NCBI RefSeq assembly: GCF_001411555.2
Contig: NC_049902.1
Span: 10,113,985 to 10,177,984 of the forward strand
DNA length: 64,000 nt
Reading direction: 5' to 3'
Origin: Juglans regia
Lineage: Eukaryota; Streptophyta; Magnoliopsida; Fagales; Juglandaceae
Shown: positions 21,535 to 31,950 of the stretch, one piece after another
Layout of the letters: every line of letters begins with the position of its first letter
How positions within the stretch are numbered: the stretch's first letter is position 1
Position numbers and translations under genes: made by a program
Notes under the pieces: model-generated
Databases searched by the model: none
Seen by the model: the letters and a program-made list of their open reading frames with translations, nothing else
What the model was told of the DNA's origin: nothing

Positions 21535-22984
21535 ATGGCAAGAGGAATCATGAGCTTCCCTGCAGTACTCACAGCCCTTTTCGTTCTTTTGCTATTTCAT
21601 CAAACTTGCAGTGTTAAGGATATTCATCTTACCGAGGCAGGAAACGGTACTTGTTCTCCTTCTTCCTGTGGCAGTATCCAAAACATAAGCTATCCATTTC
21701 GATTAATGGAGGATCCACCAAACTGCGGCGACCAAAGGTATAAGCTGTCTTGTGAGAACAACATTGCTGTCTTATACTTATATGGTGGAAAGTACTATGT
21801 TCGGGAAATCAATTACAGTGACTACACAATCCGAGTAGTAGACTCGGGTATTCAGAGGGCTAATTTCTCCTCTATCCCTCGTTATTTTCTAACCGATTAT
21901 AATTTTAGTTATGTGGATCCATATTCTTACCCAGAAGGAACCTATTATTTTAATAAGGTGGATTCAATTTATTACGCACGAACGATTAGTATAGCTTTCT
22001 TGAGCTGTGAAAAGCAAGTGATTAATTCAGAGTACAGTGATTTGAACATTCCAACTAATTGCTCTGAGAAGGGAGTATATTCTTCCAAGTACTCTTCATC
22101 ATCTTCCCAGATGCATAGATATGTTGCATATGATCTCACTCCATTACCAGAGGAGGTGGAGGAATCTTGCCGACTAGATATAATATCCCTAATATCGTTG
22201 GAAGCCGATGGATATACAGAAGCAGCCCATCGATATAAAAAAGCAGCTCCTTCCTGCGAAGAGATCCACAACGAATTGTTATATGGTTTTATGCTTTATT
22301 GGTTCCAAGTTTATTGTAAATGCGACGCCGGACCAACCGATTGCTACCTCGATGAGTACGCGAGTAAAATTCAATGCTGGAACAGGACTACAGATCAAGG
22401 TACATACGCACGCAGAAGAATGCATGCGTGAAAAATATGCAACACTTTGGTATAGTCGATCGAGATCTTGTACATCTCGACTATTTCTTTCATTCTTGGA
22501 ATTCTTCGATTTCTAATTTTATATTGGTTTTGTTTTGGTGGTCGGATTAATACTAGGATTCTTCGAAAGACTTGAGGAGGTATACAATGGTGAGACTCCT
22601 ATCTCAAAATTAAGTTGTTTGAAGAATAGGTATACATGATAGAATGGCAAATGAGATAGATGAACTAGTTTAATGGTGAGACTCCGTATTATGCTTTGAT
22701 GTTCACATAATCAGAGGAATATTAAAATGTTAAGAAATATTCCTCTCTGTCCTAAAGTTTTTTATTAATTCTCAGTCACACTAATCATGTGGCTTTGAAT
22801 AGAAGAGAAACGATATTAATTAATTGTGATGACTAGAAAGCAAATTAGTTGTTTATACAATTTAATTAATTGACATACTCTAATTAGTTTAATCACCTCA
22901 TGTTTCTATTCATTAATGAATTTTCTAATTGGTTATATTGTGTAGATGTTACTTACGGACTCGGGAAAGCATCGGAAGCCATAA
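21535..22984 (+). CDS. LRK10L-type receptor kinase gene 1, ectodomain exons only
   Basis: Exon 1 runs from ATG 21535 to 22399 (CAAG before GTACATAC) and exon 2 probably 22946-22984 (39 bases, TGTAG acceptor, ATAA before GTAAG donor). The product starts MARGIMSFPAVLTALFVLLL, a signal peptide, followed by the GUB_WAK galacturonan-binding domain (CSPSSCGSIQNISYPFRL, NCGDQRYKLSC) and a WAK-associated C-terminal part (CEKQVI, CSEKGVY, IQCWNRTTDQ). An in-frame ATG exists at 21502; I chose 21535 because the MARG start is conserved in four copies. No membrane or kinase exon follows: similarity to gene 2 stops near 23790. The product would be a secreted or wall-bound ectodomain, or the gene is a truncated pseudogene. 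LRK10L proteins are plasma-membrane receptors related to Lr10 of wheat. Confidence 0.75.
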
Positions 22985-23790
22985 GTAAGAATTTATCTCC
23001 TCCCTCCTTCGATTTTTTTAATACTTTCACATTCATAATCAAAGGGGTGATCCTGATCATAGTGTTCAACCGGTCTAAAGAATAATTGAATGTTGTGATA
23101 TTGGAAGTTGTTTCCATGGTCTACGTACATATATATATGCTCCAATACCATATTTGATAAATGCTACAAAATGATATATGCTCCAATACCATATTTGATA
23201 AATGCTACAAAATGATATATGCTCCAATACCATTGATAAATGCTAGAATTTTAGTTTCTAGGCAAATACGAATGTCATTATTCTTGAGTGGTAATCTAAT
23301 TGTGATAGAAGAGGGAGAGAATCCTTCAAACTAATTAGATCGATTCAAGCTTGTCCCTATTTATAAATAAATCCCTGAGAAAACTCTAAGTTCCTTAACC
23401 GTATTCTTTTGTTGTCAAAGCACGAGGAAAGTTACCTGAAGCCCTATATGCAGCAGTACATTACCACGATATGTGGACAAGGCCAGGTGAGTTCAACTTT
23501 CAGAAAAGTTGTTTGCAATATCAAAGTGCAGAATTGCACAATGACATACTTGAAACACTCATTTCCAAGCATGCACTCATCAATTATTTTGTAACCTACT
23601 TCAAACACTCATTTTCAAGCCTTGATCAAGTCGAAAATGTTGAAAGTCTCAATATTATTGTAGGCTAACATGATTTTTTCTATATGTTGAAATTTCATCA
23701 AATATCCATGCTTTGCTTCACATGACTCAAGTGTTGAGGGTAGGATTTGAATAATTTGGATAGGGTTAGATTTTATAGTAGTCTTGTAGA
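22985..23790 (+). pseudogene. Residual intron sequence of LRK10L gene 1
   Basis: Matches the intron of gene 2 (35322-36235), including CCTCCCTCCTTCGATT, GTTCAACCGG, AAGCACGAGGAAAGTTACCTG and CTTGATCAAGTCGAAAATGTTG. The next exon of gene 2 is not present. Bases 23791-24160 hold AT-rich sequence and one GGTGAGCAAACGTGCTC stretch without clear identity. Confidence 0.7.
23132..23245 (+). repeat. 43-bp tandem repeat, 2.6 copies, in LRK10L gene 1
   Basis: The unit ATATGCTCCAATACCATATT + TGATAAATGCTACAAAATGAT occurs at 23135, 23178 and, partially, 23216. Gene 2 at about 35455 has a single unexpanded ATTGATAAATGCTA. Confidence 0.85.
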
Positions 23791-24181
23791 TATTATATTG
23801 CCTCTAGGATCACATGAAAGTTGGATGGATAAAAAAAGTTGGATGGATAAAAGGCATGAAGCCAGTATGTCAGGCAAAGGGGTGAGCAAACGTGCTCTTG
23901 TTTGCAGCTTATCGAACAGCTTTCCTGATTGTAAAAAGGTAATAAAAAGGAAACGATGGATGTGTTTTGAGCAAAATGTTATTATGTTACACTAAGATCT
24001 CAGAGTAATTAATGCATATTTATCTATGAACAAATAGGTTAAAAATTGTAGGTTATATAGTCATATTAAGATATAAAATAAATAATGAAATCTACTTCTT
24101 TCTATTGGTTTAACTTTTGGAATAAGTGTTGATTTTACATGGTATCAGAACATGGTATCAGAGAAGGAAACTCATGAAATT

Positions 24182-24350
24182 AAGGATGTGTTTAGATGTT
24201 AAATTAAATTGAGTTAAGTTGAAATAATAAAATATTATTATTTATTATTATTATTCTTTTAGAATTAAAAAAATTGAATTATTTATTATATTTTATATTG
24301 AGATTTAAAAAAATTATAATGATGAGTTGAGATGAATTGAATTTTCAAAT
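24182..24350 (+). mobile_element. MITE copy 7 (duplicate of copy 5)
   Basis: GGATGTGTTTAGATGTTAAA start and the same flanks as copy 5 at 18569. It belongs to the duplicated block 24160-24985. Confidence 0.75.
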
Positions 24351-24409
24351 GAAGCGGTATTATTTTTAAGAAGGAAAAATCAGAAGAGACAAAATAAATT
24401 ATCAACTGC

Positions 24410-24967
24410 GTGTTCCCGGAAATTGATCTAGTGTCATATGCTATTAATTGCAAGACTGGGGGCATTTGTACGATAAATTGGTAGTTGCCGGTAGGTTGGG
24501 TTAGTCTCCCTCGGTGAGCTTGACTTGGAACAAGTTGTAACCGCATTTATTAAAAAAGATATTTATTTATTGAAACCGAGTAATTTGATAATTATTTTTT
24601 ATAATTAAAAAAATAATTATTAATAAAATTATATATTTTGTTAATCCCTTTTAATGATTAAGAATATTAAAAAATACTTAAAAAATAAAAAATAATAAAA
24701 ATTTCAAATATATTATAAAATAATAAAAAATGTATTATTATCCTTAACAATATCACTCTACTAAATCTACTATGCAAATCTGTTAAAAAAAACTTCTTTC
24801 ACACTTTTTGAGACACTTTTCAAAAGATGTGTGCAAAATTTGTACGCTTGGAGCATGAACAGATCAATATTGTTGAGGTCAACTACTTCTTCCTTCACCA
24901 AGTCCATTTTTAATTTACCCCTTTATATCCATTCTTAGGCTTGGCTACTCTCTCTCTCTCTCTCACA
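24410..24967 (+). repeat. LRK10L upstream module, copy U7
   Basis: Near copy of U6: GCGTGTTCCCGGAAATTGAT, GGTAGTTGCCGGTAGG, CTTGACTTGGAACAAGTTGT, CAAAAGATGTGTGCAAAATTT, GGAGCATGAACAGATCAATA, CCTTTATATCCATTCTTAGG, CT-repeat. Confidence 0.8.
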
Positions 24968-25030
24968 CAATGGCAAGAGGAATAATCATGAACTTTTAGA
25001 TGAATTTAATTAGGAGGAACTGCGTACCAA
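24968..25030 (+). pseudogene. Relict start of an LRK10L gene (copy B)
   Basis: ATGGCAAGAGGAATAATCATG followed by AACTTTTAG gives MARGIIMNF and a stop, identical to copy A at 19327. It passes into an ATL-like block at about 25030. Confidence 0.75.
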
Positions 25031-25590
25031 TGAGAACTGCATACCTTACAAGTTACAAGTGCCAGAAAGAGTAAACCCAGGAAAGCCACAATGGTCAAGA
25101 TGTCTCATGCCGTTAAGCCGGAAAGGAAATCGGATGGCTGGGCCGCTACCTCCCAAACGTAATTCTTCACACACATTTTTGCCTTCTACGTGGTGGTATA
25201 TTGTAGGAACCTAATGGGGTGGAGTTCGAGGATATGCAGAGACTAAAATGAGCAATTGAAGTGAACTACTAAAGATGAAATGGTGTCGTGTAGGATTGAA
25301 AGAATACATCGTAGTGGTAGGTTGGAGGACGACGTTGTGCAGGTCTCAAACGGGAAAGTCTAGTTGTGTTTTTAAGTACTTGTATCTTAAACGCAGTGTT
25401 TTAGCATTTGCATTTCTATTATATCTGTAGGGTCAGTTTAGTAATATGATTGTTAGTTTGTTAGTGTCAGAAAGGGGAATATGCACTGGGGTGGGGAAAG
25501 ACGTAGATCTTTTTAGAAATTATTACAAATGTATAGATTGCTTGGGAGGATTTGGATTTTGTTAAAAATCCAAAAGTTTTAGGTCTGTTG
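25030..25590 (-). pseudogene. ATL-like exon block, diverged copy 3
   Basis: Carries CACAATGGTCAAGATGTCTC, AAGCCGGAAAGGAAATCGGA, GGCTGGGCCGCTACCTCC and the downstream AAACGGGAAAGTCTAGTTGT text of the other copies. The minus-strand frame is broken. The end (CCAAAAGTTTTAGGTCTG) leads into a MITE and LTR remnant. Confidence 0.65.
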
Positions 25591-25596
25591 GATACT

Positions 25597-25876
25597 AAGG
25601 ATGAGTTTGGATACACAAAACATTTCATCTCATCTCTATTAGGGTGTATGTGAAGACTGATTTTGGAGCTCAAAAAAGTGTTTGCTGAATGTGTGCTCAA
25701 CCTGCACTGGAGCGAAGTTCAACCCGTGAGTTTGCTCGACACTCGTTCGACATACCGCTTGAGCGAAGCTCAACCCGTGAGTTCGCTCAAGGCCTGCTTG
25801 ACAGTGAGCTCGAGCGAGACACAAATCCTAGTGTTCGGTCGACACCCGCTCGACACTCCGCTCGAGCCAATGTTGA
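25597..25876 (+). mobile_element. MITE left end plus truncated solo-LTR remnant
   Basis: GGATGAGTTTGGATACACAAAA and CATCTCATCTC are the MITE left end seen at 27046. From 25637 the LTR left part follows (GTGTATGTGAAGACTGATTT, CTCAAAAAAGTGTTTGCTGA, GCTCGAGCGA-type subrepeats) and breaks off at GCCAATGTTGAT, where the ATL block begins. It is a duplicate of the left half of the structure at 27046-27723. Confidence 0.75.
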
Positions 25877-25877
25877 T

Positions 25878-27010
25878 ATAATTAGTAAACACTTTAAATA
25901 CACAAAGGCAGCTAAATAGATGACAGTTGCAAACTTTTAATTGAAGCATTTTGTAATTTTCATGTATTATAATTTTGTGTTTTGTAATGTAATTTAATTT
26001 AATATGTAGTGAATTTCATTATTGCATGCATTTTACATGAGAATTATTGAATTTTTTTTAAGATGCATTTAGATAAAATGGCAATAATTGTTTTAAATAT
26101 AAAAATATGCTTTTCAATATTGTTTTCAGCATTATTTTTTTTTTCCTGAAAAAAATTTATGCTATAGCCTTTATTTAAAAAAAAATAATAAAAAAAAACT
26201 CAAGTTGAAGATCATAACCCTGATTTAGTTCCGGATCGGGTCATAATCCGGGTATACCCGGACTAAAACCCTACTTGGGTTTGAAACCCAGGTATACCTG
26301 GGTACCCAGGTCGTAATTCAGATGAACACTCATACTGGAAGTATATGGAGGTTTGAGGCTCCTCGAAAACCTTATTCAAGAATCAATAAAGTGGATTCTT
26401 AGTTTCTTTCCCTCTTTTCTTGATCACTTTCTTGTTTCCAATCTTTTCTTGCTCTGAGTTATGGGTTGGTGTTGGTATCTCATGTGATAGCTTATAAGTG
26501 TAGGAAAGAGTAAATCCACGAAAGCCACAGCGGTCAAGATGTCTCATGTCTTTAAGTTGGAAAGGAAATCGGACGGCTGGGCCGCTGCCTCCACAATGTA
26601 ATTCTTCACACACATTTTTGCCTCCTACATGGTGGTCCATGTTAAGAACTTGACGGGGTGGAGTTCGAAGATATGTAGAGACTAAAATGAGCATTTGAAG
26701 TGAACTGCTGAAGATGAAATGGTGTCGTGCAGGATTGAAGGAATACAACGTATTAGCAGGTTGGAGGACGACGTCGTGCAAATCTCAAACGAGAAAGTCT
26801 AGTTATGTTTTTAAGTACTTGTGTCTTAAATGCAGTGTTTTAGCATTTGCACTTCTATTGTATCTGTAGGGTCAGTTTAGTAATATGCTTGTTAGTTTGT
26901 TAGTGCCAAAAAGAATATGTACTAGGGTGGGAAAAGACGTAGATCATTTGGAAAATTATTACAAATGTATTGATGTTTGGGAGGATTTAGGTTTTGTTAA
27001 AAACTCAACC
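25878..27010 (-). repeat. Duplicated block around the ATL-like exon, copy 4
   Basis: Nearly the same sequence as 16010-17110. It contains the open ATL-like exon at 26383-26781. Left part non-coding. Confidence 0.85.
26383..26781 (-). pseudogene. RING-H2 ATL-like N-terminal exon, isolated copy 4
   Basis: Minus-strand open frame of 132 residues that differs from copy 1 (16498-16896) at about 14 positions, with the same motifs NVCEELHCGGSGPAVRFPF and CGFRGFTLSY. The RING finger and membrane part are absent. Both copies stay open over the same length, but most of the tail is probably intron and no expression signal was identified. Confidence 0.6.
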
Positions 27011-27045
27011 ATTAAGCCAAAAGTTTTAGGATTGTTGGATATTAA

Positions 27046-27904
27046 GGATGAGTTGGATACACAAAACATCTCATCTTATCTCTGTTGGGTTGTATGTGGA
27101 GACTGGTTTTGGAGCTCAAAAAAATGTTTGCTAAATGTGTGCTCGACCTGCGCTGGAGTGAAGTTTGCTCCACTCAACAGTGAGCTCGAGCGAAGTTTAA
27201 CCCGTGAGTTTGCTCGACACTCGTCCGACATACCGCTTGAGCAAAGCTCAACCCATGAGTTTGCTCGAGGTCTGCTCGACGGTAAGCTTGAGCTCGACAC
27301 AAATCTTAGTGTTTGCTCGACACCCGCTCGACACTCCGCTTGAGCCAATGTTGATTTGGTCATTCTCTCAAGGTGTGCTCGACCACGCCGCTCGAGCGAA
27401 GTACGCAAATTTTATCAATTAGGGTTTCCAGCACCACTCATTATAAATATATCATATTAGACTTGTGTTGGACGATCTTAAGCATATTTTGAGAGAGAAC
27501 AATTGTCTCGTGAGTGCATATTGTGTGAGAGAGCAAAAAGCTCTAGAGAGTATTAGTTGAGATTGGGTGATTGTAATCTCCTCTGGTTAATAAGATTTCT
27601 TCAGTTCTGTGGACTTAGAAAATTTGCCGAATCACGTATATTATGCGTCGTGTGCTTGATTGTGATTGCTTTTACTTTATTTGTCATCATTGGTGTGTGT
27701 GTTTTGCACAATATTTTACAACAATCTCATCTAATCTCATTTCATCATTATAACTTTTTTAAATTTTCATATAAAAATATAATAAACAATTCAATGTTTT
27801 CAAATTTTAAAATAAAATAAGAGTAAAAAATTATATTTAATAATATTTTATTCAACTTTCAAAAAAATATCTCTTCTCATCTGAATTGTGTATCCAACCT
27901 ACCC
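27046..27904 (+). mobile_element. MITE copy 8, split by a nested solo LTR, TAA duplication and empty site
   Basis: Ends GGATGAGTTGGATACACAA and TTGTGTATCCAACCTACCC, flanked by TAA at 27043-27045 and 27905-27907. The related block at about 20362 reads GATATTAATTTGATTAAA, which is exactly the joined flanks with one TAA. The MITE body is divided by a solo LTR at 27083-27723. Confidence 0.9.
27083..27723 (+). mobile_element. Solo LTR with 5-bp target duplication ATCTC
   Basis: Begins TGTTGGGTTGTATGTGG and ends GCACAATATTTTACAACA. ATCTC occurs directly before (27078-27082) and after (27724-27728). It has a TATA-like CATTATAAATATATCA at about 27440 and a stretch of GCTCGA(G/C)CGAAG-like subrepeats at 27140-27400. 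No internal retrotransposon sequence is present. Open frames across it are chance products of the subrepeats. Confidence 0.85.
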
Positions 27905-28089
27905 TAATTTGATTAAACTTTTAACACTCAGGAGGATCATAATAGGTTTTGCCTTGCACAACCCAGTGACTATCTATTTCAATTTAAGTTTGAATTACTT
28001 TCATCATCTTCCTGTTAATCCATCATTCTCCATTCATCCATCGTGAGCCATACAATCCGCACCATGGTGTTTAATAGTCGATCATTGTG

Positions 28090-28330
28090 AAAATCATAAA
28101 CAAAAATAAGGAATACGAGATTGCCATTTCTGATCCTCTCTGATCAGTAATGTATATTATATAAAATAAAAATAAATAAATAAAAGGGCCGACTCGAAGT
28201 CTAGTCAATAATTCGTTGTAAAAGACCGAAGTTGATAATAATATTTTGTCTTCTTTTTTTTTTCTTTTGAAATTTTTTTAAACCACAGTACATGCCTTCT
28301 AGCTCTTCTACCGCGAATTATCGACCCAAA
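28090..28330 (+). repeat. Duplicated non-coding block shared with 20440-20670
   Basis: GGAATACGAGAT, CTCTGATCAGTAATGTATAT, GTCTAGTCAATAATTCGTTG and TCTAGCTCTTCTACCGCG in the same order. The rest of 27908-28715 is AT-rich without a gene. Confidence 0.8.
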
Positions 28331-28715
28331 AAAAAAATTGCTACTTTGATACTTCATTTTACACATTTTTTATTTTAATTTTTTTACTTAATTGTTAAAG
28401 TAAGTATTGATATTTTTTTATATATATTTTTTAATTTTTTTAAAATGATAAAAAAATATGAACAGAAAAATTGAAAAAAAAAAAATAAAAAGACTAATTT
28501 AGCCTAGCGGGTACTAGGAGCGGTGCACCGCTCAAAAAGAAAATGCTAATACACAGTCCTATCAGTTTATCTTCTCAATTTTAAATTAGTGTAATTATAT
28601 ATTTTTTCAAATATTTTTTAAAAGTAAAAAAAATACATAATTTTTTTAATAGTGACTTCTTTAATTATTAAAAATAAATAAAATAAAATATTCGAGATAA
28701 TTTTGAGAAGTAAAC

Positions 28716-28870
28716 TTAGGGCTGGGCAAAAATCCGGCAATCCAACTCCGAATCCGACTCCACACCGGCTCCGCTCTGACTCCACTCCGGCTCCGACTTG
28801 TTGGAGTCAGAGTCGGAGGTTTTTCCCCATGGAAGTCGGAGTCGAATTCGGAGTCACTGATGAACCGACA
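28716..28870 (+). mobile_element. Left terminal part of a hAT-type nonautonomous element
   Basis: GGGCTGGGCAAAAATCCGGC followed by many CCGACTCC/GGAGTCGGA motifs in both orientations, typical of plant hAT-type ends. It runs into the AT minisatellite. No matching right end was found after the array. Confidence 0.6.
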
Positions 28871-28879
28871 CCGGCTACT

Positions 28880-31400
28880 ATTATATATAAATAAGAAATA
28901 AACTCGCTATAATATATAAAAAAAAATATTTATCACTATTATATATAAATAAAAAATAAAATCGCTATAATATATAAATAAAAAATAAAATCACTATATT
29001 ATATAAATAAAAAAATAAAATCACTATTAACTATAAATAAAAAATAAAATCATTATAATATATAAATCAAAATCAAAATCACTATAATATATAAATAAAA
29101 AATAAAATCATTATAATATATAAATAAAAAATATTTATCGCTATAATATATAAATAAAAAATAAAATCACTATAATATATAAATAAAAAATAAAATCACT
29201 ATAATATATAAATAAAAAATAAAATCACTATAATATATAAATAAAAAATAAAATCATTGTAATATATAAATAAAAAATAAAATCACTATAATATATAAAT
29301 AAAAAATATTTATCACTATTATATATAAATAAAAAATAAAATCGCTATAATATATAAATAAAAAAATAAAATCACTATTAAATATAAATAAAAAATAAAA
29401 TCCTATAATATATAAATAAAAAATATTTATCACTATAATATATAAATAAAAAATAAAATCACTATAATATATAAATAAAAAATAATCAATAATATATAAA
29501 TAAAAAATAAAATCACTATAATATATAAATAAAAAATAAAATCACTATAATATATAAATAAAAAAATAAAATCACTATTAAATATAAATAAAAAATAAAA
29601 TCATTATAATATATAAATAAAAAATAAAATCACTATAATATATAAATAAAAAATAAAATCATTATAATATATAAATAAAAAATAAAATCACTATAATATA
29701 TAAATAAAAAATATTTATCACTATTATATATAAATAAAAAATAAACTCGCTATAATATATAAAAAAAATATTTATCACTATTATATATAAATAAAAAATA
29801 AAATCGCTATAATTTATAAAAAAAAATAAAATCACTATAATATATAAATAAAAAATAAAATCATTATAATATATAAATAAAAAATAAAATCACTATAATA
29901 TATAAATAAAAAAATATTTATCACTAGAATATATAAATAAAAAATAAAATCCCTATAATATATAAATAAATAAAAAATCACTATTATATATAAATAAGAA
30001 ATAAACTCGCTATAATATATAAAAAAAATATTTATCACTATTATATATAAATAAAAAATAAAATCGCTATAATTTATAAAAAAAATAAAATCACTATAAT
30101 ATATAAATAAAAAATAAAATCATTATAATATATAAATAAAAAATAAAATCACTATAATATATAAATAAAAAAATAAACTATCACTATTATATATAAATAA
30201 AAATAAAAAATATCACTATTATATATAAATAAAAAATAAAATCGCTATAATTTATAAAAAAAATAAAATCACTATAATATATAAATAAAAAATAAAATCA
30301 TTATAATATATAAATAAAAAATAAAATCACTATAATATATAAATAAAAAAATATTTATCACTAGAATATATAAATAAAAAATAAAATCCCTATAATATAT
30401 AAATAAATAAAAAATCACTATTATATATAAATAAGAAATAAACTCGCTATAATATATAAAAAAAAATATTTATCACTATTATATATAAATAAAAAATAAA
30501 ATCGCTATAATTTAAATAAAAAATAAAATCATTATAATATATAAATAAAAAATAAAATCACTATAATATATAAATAAAAAAATATTTATCACTATAATAT
30601 ATAAATAAAAAATAAAATCACTATAATATATAAATAAAAAATAAAATCACTATATTATATAAATAAAAAAATAAAATCACTATTAACTATAAATAAAAAA
30701 TAAAATCATTATAATATATAAATCAAAATCAAAATCATTATAATATATAAATAAAAAATAAAATCATTATAATATATAAATAAAAAATAAAATCACAATA
30801 ATATATAAATAAAAAAATAAAATCACTATTAAATATAAATAAAAAATAAAATCACTATAATATATAAATAAAAAAATAAAATCACTATTAAATATAAATA
30901 AATAATAAAATCATTGTAATATATAAATAAAAAATAAAATCACTATAATATATAAATAAAAAATATTTATCACTATTATATATAAATAAAAAATAAAATA
31001 AAAAAAAAATAAAATCGCTATAATATATAAATAAAAAATAAAATCACTATAATATATAAATAAAAAATAAAATCACTATGAAATATAAATAAAAAATAAA
31101 ATCACTATAATATATAAATAAAAAAATAAAATCACTATTAAATATAAATAAAAAATAAAATCATTATAATATATAAATAAAAAATAAAATCACTATAATA
31201 TATAAATAAAAAATAAAATCATTATAATATTTATCTCTATTATATATAAATAAAAAATAAAATCACTATTATATATAAATAAAAAGTAAAACACTATAAT
31301 ATTTATCACTATTATATATATAAATAAAATCATTATAATATTTATCACTTTTATATATAAATTAAAAAGAAAATCATTATTATATATAAAAGTAAAATAA
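28880..31400 (-). repeat. AT-rich minisatellite array, about 29-bp unit
   Basis: Roughly 2.5 kb of units close to AAATAAAAAATAAAATCACT + ATAATATAT, with variants that insert ATATTTATCACTATTATAT. Longer segments are repeated (for example the series with AAATAAACTCGCTATAATATAT at 29740, 29995 and 30430), showing higher-order duplication. Open frames within are not genes. Confidence 0.95.
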
Positions 31401-31593
31401 AATCACTACAATATTTATGGGATCTATATATTTTTTAACTACCTACTCAAAAGTCAATAACTCAACATACTTCATACATCTAAAAAATTTAAAATATTCT
31501 CAATAAAATTTATAAATTCACTCTAATCTCTACTTATAACTATTCATAAATATTTTGAATACTTCTTAATACTTCTTACTATCCAAACATACT
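31400..31593 (-). mobile_element. MITE copy (TATGAGTAGAGATTGAAGT family), reverse orientation
   Basis: CTCTAATCTCTACTTATAAC and CTTACTATCCAAACATACTC are the reverse complement of the text at 31810-31955 and 11815-11955. It separates two minisatellite arrays of opposite orientation. Confidence 0.65.
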
Positions 31594-31594
31594 C

Positions 31595-31810
31595 TAAGTA
31601 GTGATTTTATTTTTTATTTATATATTATAATGATTTTATTTTTTATTTATATATTCTAGTGATTTTATTTTTTATTCATATATTATAATGATTTTATTTT
31701 TTATTTATATTTAATAGTTATAAATATTATAGTGATTTTATTTTTTATTTATATATTATAGTGATTTTATTTTTTATTTATATGTAATAGTGATAAGTAT
31801 TATAAAATGT
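31595..31810 (+). repeat. Short AT minisatellite in the opposite orientation
   Basis: Units TAGTGATTTTATTTTTTATT + TATATATTA, reverse complement of the 28880-31400 array and the same as 11216-11815. Confidence 0.9.
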
Positions 31811-31950
31811 TTGTGAATAGTTATGAGTAGAGATTGAAGTGGGTTTGTGGGTCCCATTGAGAGTATTTTAAGTTGTTTGGCATGTGAAGTATTTTCAAAA
31901 GTACGAGAATAGTTGGAAAGTGTTGAAGAATGTTTGGTACCGAAACATAG
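31810..31950 (+). mobile_element. Truncated MITE (TATGAGTAGAGATTGAAGT family)
   Basis: Begins GAATAGTTATGAGTAGAGATT and ends GGTACCGAAACATAGCCTAA, directly before module U8, as in the 11815-11955 copy. Confidence 0.7.

Noticed and set aside
22208..22516. Alternative frame over the end of LRK10L exon 1
   Set aside because: Overlaps the true ectodomain frame and runs into the intron.
25663..25919. Overlapping open frames at 25663-25881 and 25689-25919 in GCTCGA-rich sequence
   Set aside because: They lie in the truncated LTR remnant and arise from its subrepeats; the same holds for 26885-27422.
29835..30038. Open frame rich in Tyr/Ile/Phe on the minus strand
   Set aside because: It is a translation of the AT minisatellite.
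28880..31400. Regular repeats reminiscent of a CRISPR array
   Set aside because: Units are contiguous, AT-only and have no unique spacers; this is a plant minisatellite.
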